From Bin5 sp965204525 (lineage in GTDB: Bacteria > Chloroflexota > Anaerolineae > Caldilineales > Caldilineaceae), in contig OZ241994.1 of assembly GCA_965204525.1 (NCBI GenBank), forward strand, positions 4,092,001 through 4,156,000: a DNA stretch of 64,000 nucleotides, given 5' to 3'. Both the position numbers and the translations under genes were made by a program. How positions within the stretch are numbered: position 1 is the stretch's first letter; each line of letters starts with the position of its first letter. Shown here piece by piece: positions 45,075 through 52,869 of this stretch. The notes under the pieces are model-generated. The model saw only the letters and a list, made by a program, of their open reading frames with translations, was not told where the DNA came from and searched no databases.

Positions 45075-45313
45075 GACCATTCCCTCATTTCAGTTTCTAG
45101 TGCTTGTCCATGGGCAAGCATTAGATTCTCGGCCCCTTGGAGTGGACCTCTAACTTGCTGGGCTGGACTGAGCATCTGAGTCGCGGTGGCTGCAATAATG
45201 CGCCATTCCGCCGGTTGAAATGTGTGCGGAGTAGACATTTCTTTTGGTGGTGAAAGTGCTGCAACTTTGCTGTGGCAGCCGTCTGTTGGTTGGTGGCTAA
45301 CGACAAGCGTCAT
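45071..45313 (-). CDS. Possible small protein upstream of the NHL pair
   Basis: An 80-residue frame. Its stop overlaps the chosen NHL start as ATGA, an arrangement typical of coupled genes. The middle part (TFQPAEWRIIAATATQML) vaguely recalls small twin-arginine-exported subunit-3 proteins of gluconate dehydrogenases, but no signal is seen. The start site lacks a clear ribosome-binding site. It could be a real small operon member or chance. The rest of the 45.1-45.46 kb interval holds nothing else recognised. Confidence 0.33.
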   Translation of the reverse strand: MTLVVSHQPTDGCHSKVAALSPPKEMSTPHTFQPAEWRIIAATATQMLSPAQQVRGPLQGAENLMLAHGQALETEMREWS

Positions 45314-45457
45314 GATTCACTCTGGCTGTCTCCACCCTTTCGACAAGCCTAGAACGGATCCACTGTTAGTCCACGATCGCCGCGTTCCACGAGTGGGCTC
45401 ATCACTCCATTATGCGCACATAATCTGAGAGCGTTTTGGCTTCAATTCATTCACCAG

Positions 45458-46375
45458 TCAGCGTGCGAGCCGGCGCAACATTGGATCCAGGGCGTCCCGC
45501 AAGCCATCACCAAAGGAATTGAGCCCAAAGACAAACAATGCAATAGCCAACCCGGGAAACACGACGACATGGGGCGCTACAGTGGTGTAGGTGCGGCCTC
45601 GACTGAGCATCGCGCCCCATTCGGGCGTGGGTGCTTGCACGCCCAGCCCCAAGAACCCCAGGGTGGCCGCGTGAATGATTGCGCCGCCAGTCGACAATGT
45701 AGCTTGTACGACTAGCGGGCTCATTGCGTTGGGCAAGAGATGCCTGAGCAAAATGAGACTGTGGGAAACACCAATGCAACGCGCGGCGAGAACATAGTCG
45801 AATTCTTTCGTTGCCAGAATACTGCCGCGCGCGAGACGCGCGAGAGTTGGGAGACGGGTGACGCTCACGGCGATGATGAGACTGGATACGCCGGGCTCAA
45901 GGACACTGATTAACGCAATGGCGAGGATAAGGCTTGGAAACGCCAGCAATACATCTACGAAGCGCATGGCGATCATGTCCCATCTGCCGCTGAAGTAACC
46001 GGCCGTTGCTCCCAGCGCCACGCCAAATATGACAGCCAGCCCGACGCTTAAGAGTGCCACGCCTGTAGAAATACGGGCGCCATGTAACAGGCGGCTGGCA
46101 ACATCGCGTCCCATTTCGTCAGTGCCCAGGATGTGTTCGACTGAAGGGCCTTGTAACCGGTCGCGCAATTCTGCGAGGTTCGGATCGTAGGGGGCGATAA
46201 CAGGGCCAAGTAGAGCCAGCAGAAGAAACATCAGTGTGATGGCAGCACCCAGGGAAGTCAATTTGTTCCCCTGAAAAATAGCAAAATACTCCGCAAGCCT
46301 TGCTCTGAGCCTGAACTCAGGTTCCTTCTTTCCGATATCGATTCCTGCAACCCGGTGTTCTGGTCTATCCTTCAT
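45458..46375 (-). CDS. Peptide-type ABC transporter permease (DppC/OppC family)
   Basis: A 305-residue inner-membrane permease. It opens with an N-terminal cytoplasmic segment and a first helix (LGAAITLMFLLLALLGPVIAP). The OppC-family signature GTDEMGRDVASRLLHGARIS follows, then the ATPase-contact loop reading EFDYVLAARCIGVSHSLILL and the C-terminal GDGLRDALDPMLRRL. Substrates of this family are di- or oligopeptides, nickel or other small cargo. The start overlaps the DppB-like gene by 11 bases. No ATPase gene lies in the window. Confidence 0.9.
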   Translation of the reverse strand: MKDRPEHRVAGIDIGKKEPEFRLRARLAEYFAIFQGNKLTSLGAAITLMFLLLALLGPVIAPYDPNLAELRDRLQGPSVEHILGTDEMGRDVASRLLHGARISTGVALLSVGLAVIFGVALGATAGYFSGRWDMIAMRFVDVLLAFPSLILAIALISVLEPGVSSLIIAVSVTRLPTLARLARGSILATKEFDYVLAARCIGVSHSLILLRHLLPNAMSPLVVQATLSTGGAIIHAATLGFLGLGVQAPTPEWGAMLSRGRTYTTVAPHVVVFPGLAIALFVFGLNSFGDGLRDALDPMLRRLAR

Positions 46376-47294
46376 AGCGCACGCGTGGGTCGAGATAGGA
46401 GTAGGTCAGATCGACGGCCAGTGTAACAAACATGAATACGACGGAATAAAACATTACGACTCCTTGTACGACGGGGTAGTCACGCTGGCTGATTCCGGTG
46501 AAGAGCAGCCAGCCCATGCCCGGCCAGCTGAAGATGGTCTCAACGACGACTGTGCCTCCAAGCAGGCCGCCCAGCTGTAGACCTAGAACTGTCACGACCG
46601 GTATCAGCGCATTGCGGAGTGCATGTCTGGCGATGACGGCGCGTTCGGCCAAACCTTTCGCACGCGCCGTACGTACATAATCCGAATTGATCACTTCCAA
46701 CATACCGGCGCGTGTCAACCGCGCAATGATAGCGATCAAGGGGGCAGATAGAGACAAGGTGGGTAAGATCACATATTTGGGGTCGAGAGCATGTTTGCCC
46801 AAAGAGGGAAGCCAGCGAAGATTGACCGAAAAGACGAGAATGAGCAACAGAGCCAGCCAGAAGTTGGGTGTGCAATATCCGATAACGGCAGCAGTCAAAG
46901 TCAGGTAGTCATAGGCCGAGTTACGTCGAATCGCGGAGATAATACCGGCTGAGACGCCGACAATCGTACTGAACAACATGGCCATAAAGGTCAGTTGCAA
47001 TGTCACAGGGAGCCTGGACAGGATCAGACCCGCTACCGGCTCATGTGTAATATAGGAAGCCCCCATGTCTCCACGTGCCAAGCGTGCCAGGAAGCGCCCA
47101 TACTGGACCCATAGTGGATCGTTAAGCCCCAACTGGTCCTGGGCGCGCTCGATATCCTCGGAAGTTGCGACCTGGCCCAGTCCAATTCGAGCTGGGTCAC
47201 CCGGAGCAAGGTGTAATGTCAGAAAAACGAGCGTGACGACAGCCAAAGCGGTCGGGAAAATGATGATCACCCGACGTTGTAAGTATTGGCTCAT
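46365..47294 (-). CDS. Peptide-type ABC transporter permease (DppB/OppB family)
   Basis: A 309-residue permease from the ATG at 47294 (MSQYLQRRVIIIFP), preceded by GAGG nine bases upstream; the frame extends to 47309. Six hydrophobic segments are visible. Family motifs are FLTLHLAPGDPARI after the first helix, NDPLWVQYGRFLARLARGD and the contact loop SDYVRTARAKGLAERAVI, with a LDPRVRYE C-terminus. It should pair with the DppC-like protein, overlapping its gene. A 105-base MITE separates it from the binding-protein gene upstream. Confidence 0.9.
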   Translation of the reverse strand: MSQYLQRRVIIIFPTALAVVTLVFLTLHLAPGDPARIGLGQVATSEDIERAQDQLGLNDPLWVQYGRFLARLARGDMGASYITHEPVAGLILSRLPVTLQLTFMAMLFSTIVGVSAGIISAIRRNSAYDYLTLTAAVIGYCTPNFWLALLLILVFSVNLRWLPSLGKHALDPKYVILPTLSLSAPLIAIIARLTRAGMLEVINSDYVRTARAKGLAERAVIARHALRNALIPVVTVLGLQLGGLLGGTVVVETIFSWPGMGWLLFTGISQRDYPVVQGVVMFYSVVFMFVTLAVDLTYSYLDPRVRYEG

Positions 47295-47433
47295 CTGAAC
47301 AGACCTCAATAGGGAAAGATATGCCTACTGGGCATATTGCTCCGGCGCTGTTATATGAGTCATGTCAGCTATGTTAAGGCACGATCTGGCGTTCAGCTTT
47401 CATAAGCCCGGCGGCGATTAGGGATCGAAATAA

Positions 47434-47538
47434 GGGTGCATCCCAGATCTGTGAGGGCGTCCGGAACAGCAGATTGCCGAAGTCAATCTTGCTGCGCAAA
47501 AGTGAACGAGAAACTCACGCTGATCTTGGGATGCACCC
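47434..47538. mobile_element. 105-bp MITE related to the ISKra4-like element
   Basis: Bounded by GGGTGCATCCCA (47434-47445) and its inverted partner TGGGATGCACCC (47527-47538). The inner part of the repeats also matches, giving about 20 imperfect paired bases. The ends match those of the 510-base element at 24.3 kb. It is too short for any gene and lies between the binding-protein and permease genes. Flanking bases show no perfect target duplication. Confidence 0.78.
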
Positions 47539-47600
47539 CCGAACAACAGATTACTGTCTGGTTTGGTACCTATGTCTCACGGCAACTCTGGTACGAACAA

Positions 47601-49244
47601 TCAGCACTTTCGGGCTTCAGTGAGATGTAGGAAAGACATAGGGTAAACATCCGCTCCCTCAACATCGGCGCGCGTGCCAACCAGGAGGTCTGGCGCATAG
47701 AGCCAGATCCATGGCGCATCCTCCCAAAGCAGTTCTTGAACTCCCTCAAGCTTTTGGGCGCGCGATTGCTGGTCTACATCCAACCAAGCTTCTGCGAGGA
47801 GTGCATCAACTTCTGTATTGGTATACCAGCCATAGTTGCCCTCGTAGGGCAACCCGGTCTGCTCTGGATTTGAGCGGAAATCGAACGTGAGGTATCGGGT
47901 CGAACTGCCAGCTGATGGGTTGAACGAGATCAGGAAAAGATCGGCATCCATTTCTCCTCGTTCCGGCGCGACAGTCTGTCCCCATGCCGCGGGTTCGACG
48001 GCTCTTAGATGGAGGTCTACACCTATCTTCTTCAAGTCGCTCTGCAATGCCTGTGCCACTTCGCCGGCCTTGAGAGCAGTTTCAACGTAGATGTAGGTGA
48101 GTTGGAGCGGCTCTCCGTCCTTGTCGAGAATGCCGTCCCCATCGGAGTCTTCCCAGCCGGCTTCCGCGAGAAGGGCTGTTGCCTTTTCAGGGTCATAGGT
48201 GTATACGCCTATGCTCTTGTACCCTATCATGCCCGGAGCCAGCGGCGAATCCAGAGCAGTAGCTGCACCTCCAAATACGGCGTCAACTATGGTGGATTTG
48301 TCGATCGCGTAGTTGAAGGCATGTCGCACTCTCAGATCTTGAAAGAGCGGGCGATCATGGTTGAAGCCTACGCCATGGTGGTAAAGTGACTTCTTCTGTA
48401 ACACGTTGATGTTGGGATCGGCCTCCAGGCTAGCCATCTCCTCAGCAGGAATGTCTTCTGCCAAATCTACTTCACCGGTACGGAGTAGATTGGCACGCGC
48501 GCTTGCTTCCGGCACAGGGATGACAACAATTCTGTCCAGAGGTGGACGACCACCATGATAGTCTTCGTTTCGTTCCAAAGTGAGACTCACGTTTGGCTTG
48601 AACTCTACGACCTTATAGGGGCCCGCGCCAACGGGATGCAATCCTACCTCTTTAGGGCCATACTGTTCGTAAGATGCCGGGCTCATCGTAACCCTCATAT
48701 AGGCCGTCATGTAGTTCAGGAACGGCCCAAATGGTTCATCTGTACGCAGGATAACGGTATGGTCGTCGGGCGTTTCTATAGATGTGATCTGTTCGAAGCG
48801 CGTTGAGGTGGAAGCAGCAACCTCAGGCACGCGAGCATGCTCAAAGTGTGCCCTTACAGCTTCCGAAGTGAACGGGGTCCCATCGTGAAACGTGACGCCC
48901 TCGCGCAAATGGAAAGTCCATTCACGTCCATCTTCCGACGATTCCCAGGACTCTGCGAGGTCTGGATACAGTTTGAGATCGGTGCCTACACGCACAAGCT
49001 TGTTGGAAATGAGATACAGTATTGCCGGACCGGACGGATAGCCGACTATCTTCGCCGGGTCCAGGCCCCCAATGGGGTTCCGCACAGCTACGGTGAGCGT
49101 ACCACCTTCACATGGCTCTGATTCTGAGGACGTTGTCTCGGGGGCCGCCGCGGGCGCAGGAGCGCATGCTGCTAACACCAATCCGCCTGTGGCGATTCCG
49201 ACTGTCTTCAAAAACGTTCGACGTGACATCTCACGGGCAGTCAT
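47601..49244 (-). CDS. ABC transporter substrate-binding lipoprotein (SBP_bac_5, peptide type)
   Basis: A 547-residue exported binding protein. The N-terminus combines a twin-arginine motif (SRRTFLK) with a lipobox (LAAC, about 24-27), predicting Tat export and lipid anchoring. The mature part has LTVAVRNPIGGLDPAKI, DLAESWESSEDGREWTFHL and REGVTFHDGTPFTSEAVRAH, the classical family 5 pattern. AAGGAGGAG precedes the ATG at 49244 by six bases. It opens the minus-strand operon of two permeases, NHL proteins and the SelA-like enzyme. The ligand is unknown; peptides or opine-like and amino-sugar compounds are possible. Confidence 0.9.
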   Translation of the reverse strand: MTAREMSRRTFLKTVGIATGGLVLAACAPAPAAAPETTSSESEPCEGGTLTVAVRNPIGGLDPAKIVGYPSGPAILYLISNKLVRVGTDLKLYPDLAESWESSEDGREWTFHLREGVTFHDGTPFTSEAVRAHFEHARVPEVAASTSTRFEQITSIETPDDHTVILRTDEPFGPFLNYMTAYMRVTMSPASYEQYGPKEVGLHPVGAGPYKVVEFKPNVSLTLERNEDYHGGRPPLDRIVVIPVPEASARANLLRTGEVDLAEDIPAEEMASLEADPNINVLQKKSLYHHGVGFNHDRPLFQDLRVRHAFNYAIDKSTIVDAVFGGAATALDSPLAPGMIGYKSIGVYTYDPEKATALLAEAGWEDSDGDGILDKDGEPLQLTYIYVETALKAGEVAQALQSDLKKIGVDLHLRAVEPAAWGQTVAPERGEMDADLFLISFNPSAGSSTRYLTFDFRSNPEQTGLPYEGNYGWYTNTEVDALLAEAWLDVDQQSRAQKLEGVQELLWEDAPWIWLYAPDLLVGTRADVEGADVYPMSFLHLTEARKC

Positions 49245-49503
49245 TTGTTTCTCCTCCTTGGTGCTCGTGCACAGATTGCAGGCTGGTCTACTCTGCTTTC
49301 TCCGAAGGGTGTAAACGACTTCCGGACATCTTTAGGCTTCGCTCTCTATTCGCGAGTAGTGTTTCAAGACGCCGACGAAGTTATACCTGTCGCCACAGAT
49401 GATATTGGCAGACAGTCCGAAGGCAAGCCAGCAGGTTAAACGCCAATGTTCGACCTCCTGGTCACAGCCCTCAGACTCTGCATTCCGTAAGAAACCAACT
49501 TTT
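49245..49503 (-). other. Long 5' leader of the transporter operon
   Basis: About 260 bases between the predicted transcription start near 49503 and the ATG at 49244. It contains short inverted segments and an AGGAGG unrelated to the start. I recognise no riboswitch family, but the length leaves room for regulation. Confidence 0.35.
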
Positions 49504-49509
49504 TCCAAT

Positions 49510-49537
49510 AATATAACAAATACATTTTGGGTGTCAA
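49510..49537 (-). promoter_or_regulatory. Sigma-70-type promoter of the ABC/NHL/SelA-like operon
   Basis: On the minus strand the -35 TTGACA (49537-49532) is perfect, the spacer is 16 bases and A/T-rich, and the -10 is TATATT (49515-49510). Shifting the -10 by one base (ATATTA) would give 17. Confidence 0.7.
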
Positions 49538-49558
49538 GTCAGTTTTTTCGACTCGGAC

Positions 49559-50439
49559 AGGTACATCCTCTAATAGAGGTTGGATATTCTTAGAGAAAGC
49601 GAGGGGGTAAAGTGAGTTGAGGAAAGAAAGAGAATGAAACGTAAGCGGAGTCAGGATCGGATTCTAGGAGAGTCTGAGAGTTCAGCGGGCGAGATGCACA
49701 AGGGGTTGAGGTCGTGCCTGGGGAGCCCGATGCCGGTACTGGCGGAATCATGGAGAGGGCTCATTAAGTGTGTGAGGCGCTGATGAACCCGCAGGCAGAA
49801 GACCTGGTAGGGGAGGGCAGGCGGGCTGGAAGCGGATGTGAATTGTCCTGCGTGCGGCGCGTAACTTCAGTGCGTTGAAATACGAGCCGATTTCAGCGGC
49901 TGGCGGTGGAGACCGTGACGAAAGTGGTGGTTGCGGACGAAAACGGGGCAGAGGTGATGGTGCGTTTGCCTTATGAGGAGGCAGGGGCTACCTGTCGTCG
50001 TTTCCCAAAGCCGGACAGTATGGTGATGGCGGTATCGGCAGATGGGTCTATAAGTCCATCCGGATCAGAGGCCCCCTGAGTCGAAGTCCAGAAAGCCGCC
50101 AAAGCTCGCTGTCAACTTAGCCTCTTCTTCCGTCCTACATTGCGTCTCTTTCTCAACCCCGAAGATGCCCTGTCAGAATTCAAACAAGCGGTCGCCAATC
50201 TGTGCCAACACCGACGACGTATGAAATACGCTGCCTGATGTGAAGCCGTTTTCCCCATCAGCAGCGGCACCGTCGAATCCGCCGACAAAAACTTGATTCA
50301 ACAGCGTATGAAACAAGCTGCCATGTGCTGGTCCCGATATGGTGCCCAGGCTACGCTTGCTCTTCGCACACGTCTCCACAGCGGTCGCTAGCACGAAATT
50401 CCCAATTGAACTAATTCACCATAAATCTGGGATGCATGC
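49559..50439 (+). mobile_element. Decayed ISKra4-like insertion element
   Basis: About 880 bases. A degenerate left end (GGTACATCCT, 49560-49569) resembles GGTGCATCCC. The right end TGGGATGCATGC (50428-50439) resembles TGGGATGCACCC of the other copies. A purine-rich leader before an ATG at 49634 parallels the 24.3-kb element. The right end lies 20 bases before the -35 of the second small-protein cassette. Confidence 0.55.
49634..50394 (+). pseudogene. ISKra4-family transposase remnant with stops and frameshifts
   Basis: The 5' part begins with a Lys/Arg-rich MKRKRSQD start similar to the 24.36-kb fragment. The 3' part, from about 50224, translates as FPISSGTVESADKNLIQQRM, then KQAAMCWSRYGAQATLALRT. 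This is the characteristic C-terminal region of ISKra4 transposases, which normally contains SGxVExAxK and MRWSxxGA. In-frame stops (for example in the segment just before 50240) and composition drift show it is dead. Much of the middle, including the catalytic core, cannot be followed in one frame. Confidence 0.6.
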
Positions 50440-50459
50440 TTCATGGGCAGGCAAAATTC

Positions 50460-50488
50460 TTGACAGAATAGAACATTTGTGTTATATT
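50460..50488 (+). promoter_or_regulatory. Strong sigma-70-type promoter of small-protein cassette copy 2
   Basis: Perfect -35 TTGACA (50460-50465), 17-base spacer and -10 TATATT (50483-50488), placed exactly as in copy 1, 53 bases before the ATG. Four of 17 spacer bases differ between copies. Confidence 0.85.
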
Positions 50489-50541
50489 GAATCTGTAGGA
50501 CGTAATCCAGCCGGCCAGGCGGGGACCCAGAAGGAGAGATC

Positions 50542-50706
50542 ATGGCGAAGGACATCAAGAGAATGACGCGGATCGAGTTGGAATCTGAGTTGGTTGCTGA
50601 GCGGGCCGCGACGCGTCGGAGCAACATGATCATCCTGATGATGACCGTGCTGGCCGCGCTGGGGTTCATGCTCATGGCCGGTACAGTCGCGCCGGTAATC
50701 GGTTGA
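50542..50706 (+). CDS. 54-residue single-helix membrane protein, cassette copy 2
   Basis: The protein is identical to the one encoded at 41224-41388: a charged N-terminal half and one Met/Leu-rich membrane helix. AAGGAGAG lies just upstream. The four nucleotide differences from copy 1 are all at third positions. Homology to copy 1 runs from the -35 box to two bases after the stop and then ends abruptly on both sides, so the promoter, leader and gene were duplicated as a unit. It sits 20 bases downstream of a decayed insertion element. Confidence 0.82.
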   Translation: MAKDIKRMTRIELESELVAERAATRRSNMIILMMTVLAALGFMLMAGTVAPVIG

Positions 50707-50780
50707 GGCTCCTGGCCCGCACCTAAAGCACGGAGGCGGACAGTCCTGCCCGCCTTCCGCCCCTTGCTGGACTGCCTCGT

Positions 50781-51182
50781 TCAGGCGTCCTCGCCGTCCC
50801 CAATCGGCTGGTGGAAGTAGTAGCAGAGCCCATCCGGGGCGATAACAAAAAAGACCTGTAACTTCTGCCCATCGTTCTCGTCCACGCGCCAGTTCCCGAT
50901 CTCGATCCCCTTGCCCTCCAACTCCTGGCGCGCTCTATGGATATCCGTCACTCGAATGGCCGCGCCGTCATTACTGGCATCACCGCCGTTAACGGCAAAC
51001 CCGATGCGAACGCCGTCGCGCTCGAGGATGACCGTCGGGACAGGGTCATCACGCCGTTCGATCTCTTTGAGTCCAAACACATCTTGATACCACCCGGAAG
51101 CTCGATCGATGTCCTCCACCGGCAGTGCCAGGACATCTTCTGCATAGGGAAAAGCAGCTTCATACAGCTTGTGTGAGCCCAT
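50781..51182 (-). CDS. VOC-superfamily (glyoxalase/bleomycin-resistance-like) protein
   Basis: A 133-residue single-domain protein of the vicinal-oxygen-chelate fold. LALPVEDIDRASGWYQDVFG marks the first beta-alpha unit. TVILERDGVRIGFAV and the C-terminal FFVIAPDGLCYYFHQP complete the paired repeats. The start at 51182 (MGSHKLYEA) is chosen because AAGGAG lies nine bases before it; the longer frame to 51377 would run into the tRNA gene. Such proteins include glyoxalases, dioxygenases and drug-binding proteins, and the activity here is unknown. Confidence 0.82.
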   Translation of the reverse strand: MGSHKLYEAAFPYAEDVLALPVEDIDRASGWYQDVFGLKEIERRDDPVPTVILERDGVRIGFAVNGGDASNDGAAIRVTDIHRARQELEGKGIEIGNWRVDENDGQKLQVFFVIAPDGLCYYFHQPIGDGEDA

Positions 51183-51350
51183 GACTTGGTCTCCTTTTCT
51201 GGCAAAGGTAAGTCTGGAGAGTGGAAAAGCTTCTTTGGGGCCGCGCCAATCTCTGAACACAGACCAGATACAACAAAACCCCGTGGGAACCTCCTGCCGG
51301 GGTTTCACATGCACTGTCGGTTTGCCAGAAATGGCGGTCATACACTGAGG

Positions 51351-51424
<74 letters not shown>

Positions 51425-51495
51425 CAGTTTCGGCCTTCGATGGCCGCCCCCGACACCGCAGATGCGGGTGGCGAGCATCGAGACAACAATTAGGC

Positions 51496-51525
51496 AGTTT
51501 ACCAATCTGAGGGGTCAGATGTCAA
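51496..51525 (-). promoter_or_regulatory. Sigma-70-type promoter of tRNA-Asn
   Basis: On the minus strand -35 TTGACA (51525-51520), 18-base spacer and -10 TAAACT (51501-51496), about 70 bases before the mature tRNA. Confidence 0.65.
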
Positions 51526-51562
51526 AATCTCGACCTGGCCGAAACTGTTACAATGCACATCA

Positions 51563-52846
51563 TCAGCCCAGATAGTCCCGCAACTTTCGACTCTGCAGAG
51601 GATGGCGTAGTTTGCGCAATGCCCTTGCCTCGATTTGGCGCACACGTTCGCGGGTAATATTGAACTCTTTACCCACATCCTCCAGCGTCTGGCTCGTGCC
51701 GTCCTCCAAACCGAAGCGCATACTCAGCACTCTGCGTTCCCGCTCAGGCAAGTCATTCAGAATTTCGCTCATCTGCTCCTGCAGCAACCGGCGGCTGGCG
51801 GAATCTACAGGAGCGGGAATACTTTCGTCTTCGATAAAATCGCCCAGGAAACTGTTCTCTTCGGCCCCGACCGGCATATCCAGGCTGATAGGCTCTCGGC
51901 TGAGACGCTGAATGCGCTGTACCTTGGACACAGCCTGGTCGAGAATGGCCTTGAGATCACCCGTGATCGGCTGCTCCTCCTCCCACGCCTGCCGTATCTC
52001 TTCCGCCACATCCGGTTCCAGATAGCCCATCTCCAGTGCGATTTTTTCCGGGGTGGGCTCCCCGCCCTTCAACTCCTGTTGTAGTTCTCTTTCGGCGCGC
52101 ATCTGGCGATTGATCGTTTCCACCATGTGCACGGGAATGCGAATCGTGCGCGCCTGATAAGCGATCGCGCGGCTGATGGCCTGCCGGATCCACCAGGTCG
52201 CGTACGTGCTGAATTTGAAGCCCAGCGTGTGATCGAACTTCTCTACCGCACGCAGCAGACCGACATTCCCCTCCTGAATGAGATCCTGAAAGTTCAGACC
52301 GCGGCCAATGTAGCGTTTGGCGACGCTGACGACCAGCCGCAAATTGCTCTGGGCCAGCTTGCCCTGCGCCAGCTTGCCATCCGCAATCTGCGCTTCCAGT
52401 TCTTCGGTTTCTACTGGGGAGAGTTCTGCAGTCGGCTCATCGCCGTCGGCAGTAGCCTGTTGGAGGCGCTCTTCGGCTTCCAGACCAGTCCTGATTCGTT
52501 TGGCCAGAGCGGTCTGCTGTTCAGCGGTCAACAGGTCGTGGCGGCCGATCTCGCGCAGGTACATACGCATTGGATCGAGGGCCTGACCGACCTCCTGCAC
52601 ATCCTCAATGATCTTCTCCACCGGGATGTGCGTTTCCTGCTCGATCTCTTCTTCGAGCTTCAGATCGCGTTCGATCGAAGGGAGTGGACTGTTACTCTGC
52701 TTCTCGCTTGTCTCCGGAAACGGTTCTGTCTCTTCAACTGATTCTCCGGTCTGTGTGTTGTATTCATCAAGCTCGCTGCCGGCACTTGGATAGTTGGCCG
52801 AGGCGCTGGCAGGCTTCGTCTTTGATGCACTGCGTTTGGGTGCCAT
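51563..52846 (-). CDS. sigA: Primary RNA polymerase sigma factor (SigA/RpoD)
   Basis: A 427-residue housekeeping sigma factor. After an acidic N-terminus, region 1.2 appears as DPMRMYLREIGRHDLLTAEQ (about 95). Region 2 has LRLVVSVAKRYIGRGLNFQD and KFSTYATWWIRQAISRAI. Region 3 begins RTIRIPVHMVETINR. Region 4 has RERRVLSMRFGLEDG and the helix-turn-helix TLEDVGKEFNITRERVRQIE. AGGTGG lies close before the ATG, and dnaG ends 24 bases upstream, so primase and sigma factor are likely co-transcribed. It should recognise the TTGACA/TATAAT-like promoters seen in this window. Confidence 0.95.
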   Translation of the reverse strand: MAPKRSASKTKPASASANYPSAGSELDEYNTQTGESVEETEPFPETSEKQSNSPLPSIERDLKLEEEIEQETHIPVEKIIEDVQEVGQALDPMRMYLREIGRHDLLTAEQQTALAKRIRTGLEAEERLQQATADGDEPTAELSPVETEELEAQIADGKLAQGKLAQSNLRLVVSVAKRYIGRGLNFQDLIQEGNVGLLRAVEKFDHTLGFKFSTYATWWIRQAISRAIAYQARTIRIPVHMVETINRQMRAERELQQELKGGEPTPEKIALEMGYLEPDVAEEIRQAWEEEQPITGDLKAILDQAVSKVQRIQRLSREPISLDMPVGAEENSFLGDFIEDESIPAPVDSASRRLLQEQMSEILNDLPERERRVLSMRFGLEDGTSQTLEDVGKEFNITRERVRQIEARALRKLRHPLQSRKLRDYLG

Positions 52847-52869
52847 TTTTCCACCTGTTTTGGGGGACC

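Larger units (their letters stand above)
50460..50708 (+). repeat. Direct repeat B: promoter-plus-gene cassette (partner 41142-41390)
   Basis: Second copy of the cassette in direct orientation. Recombination between the copies would delete the 41.4-50.5 kb operon and leave one cassette. Confidence 0.9.
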
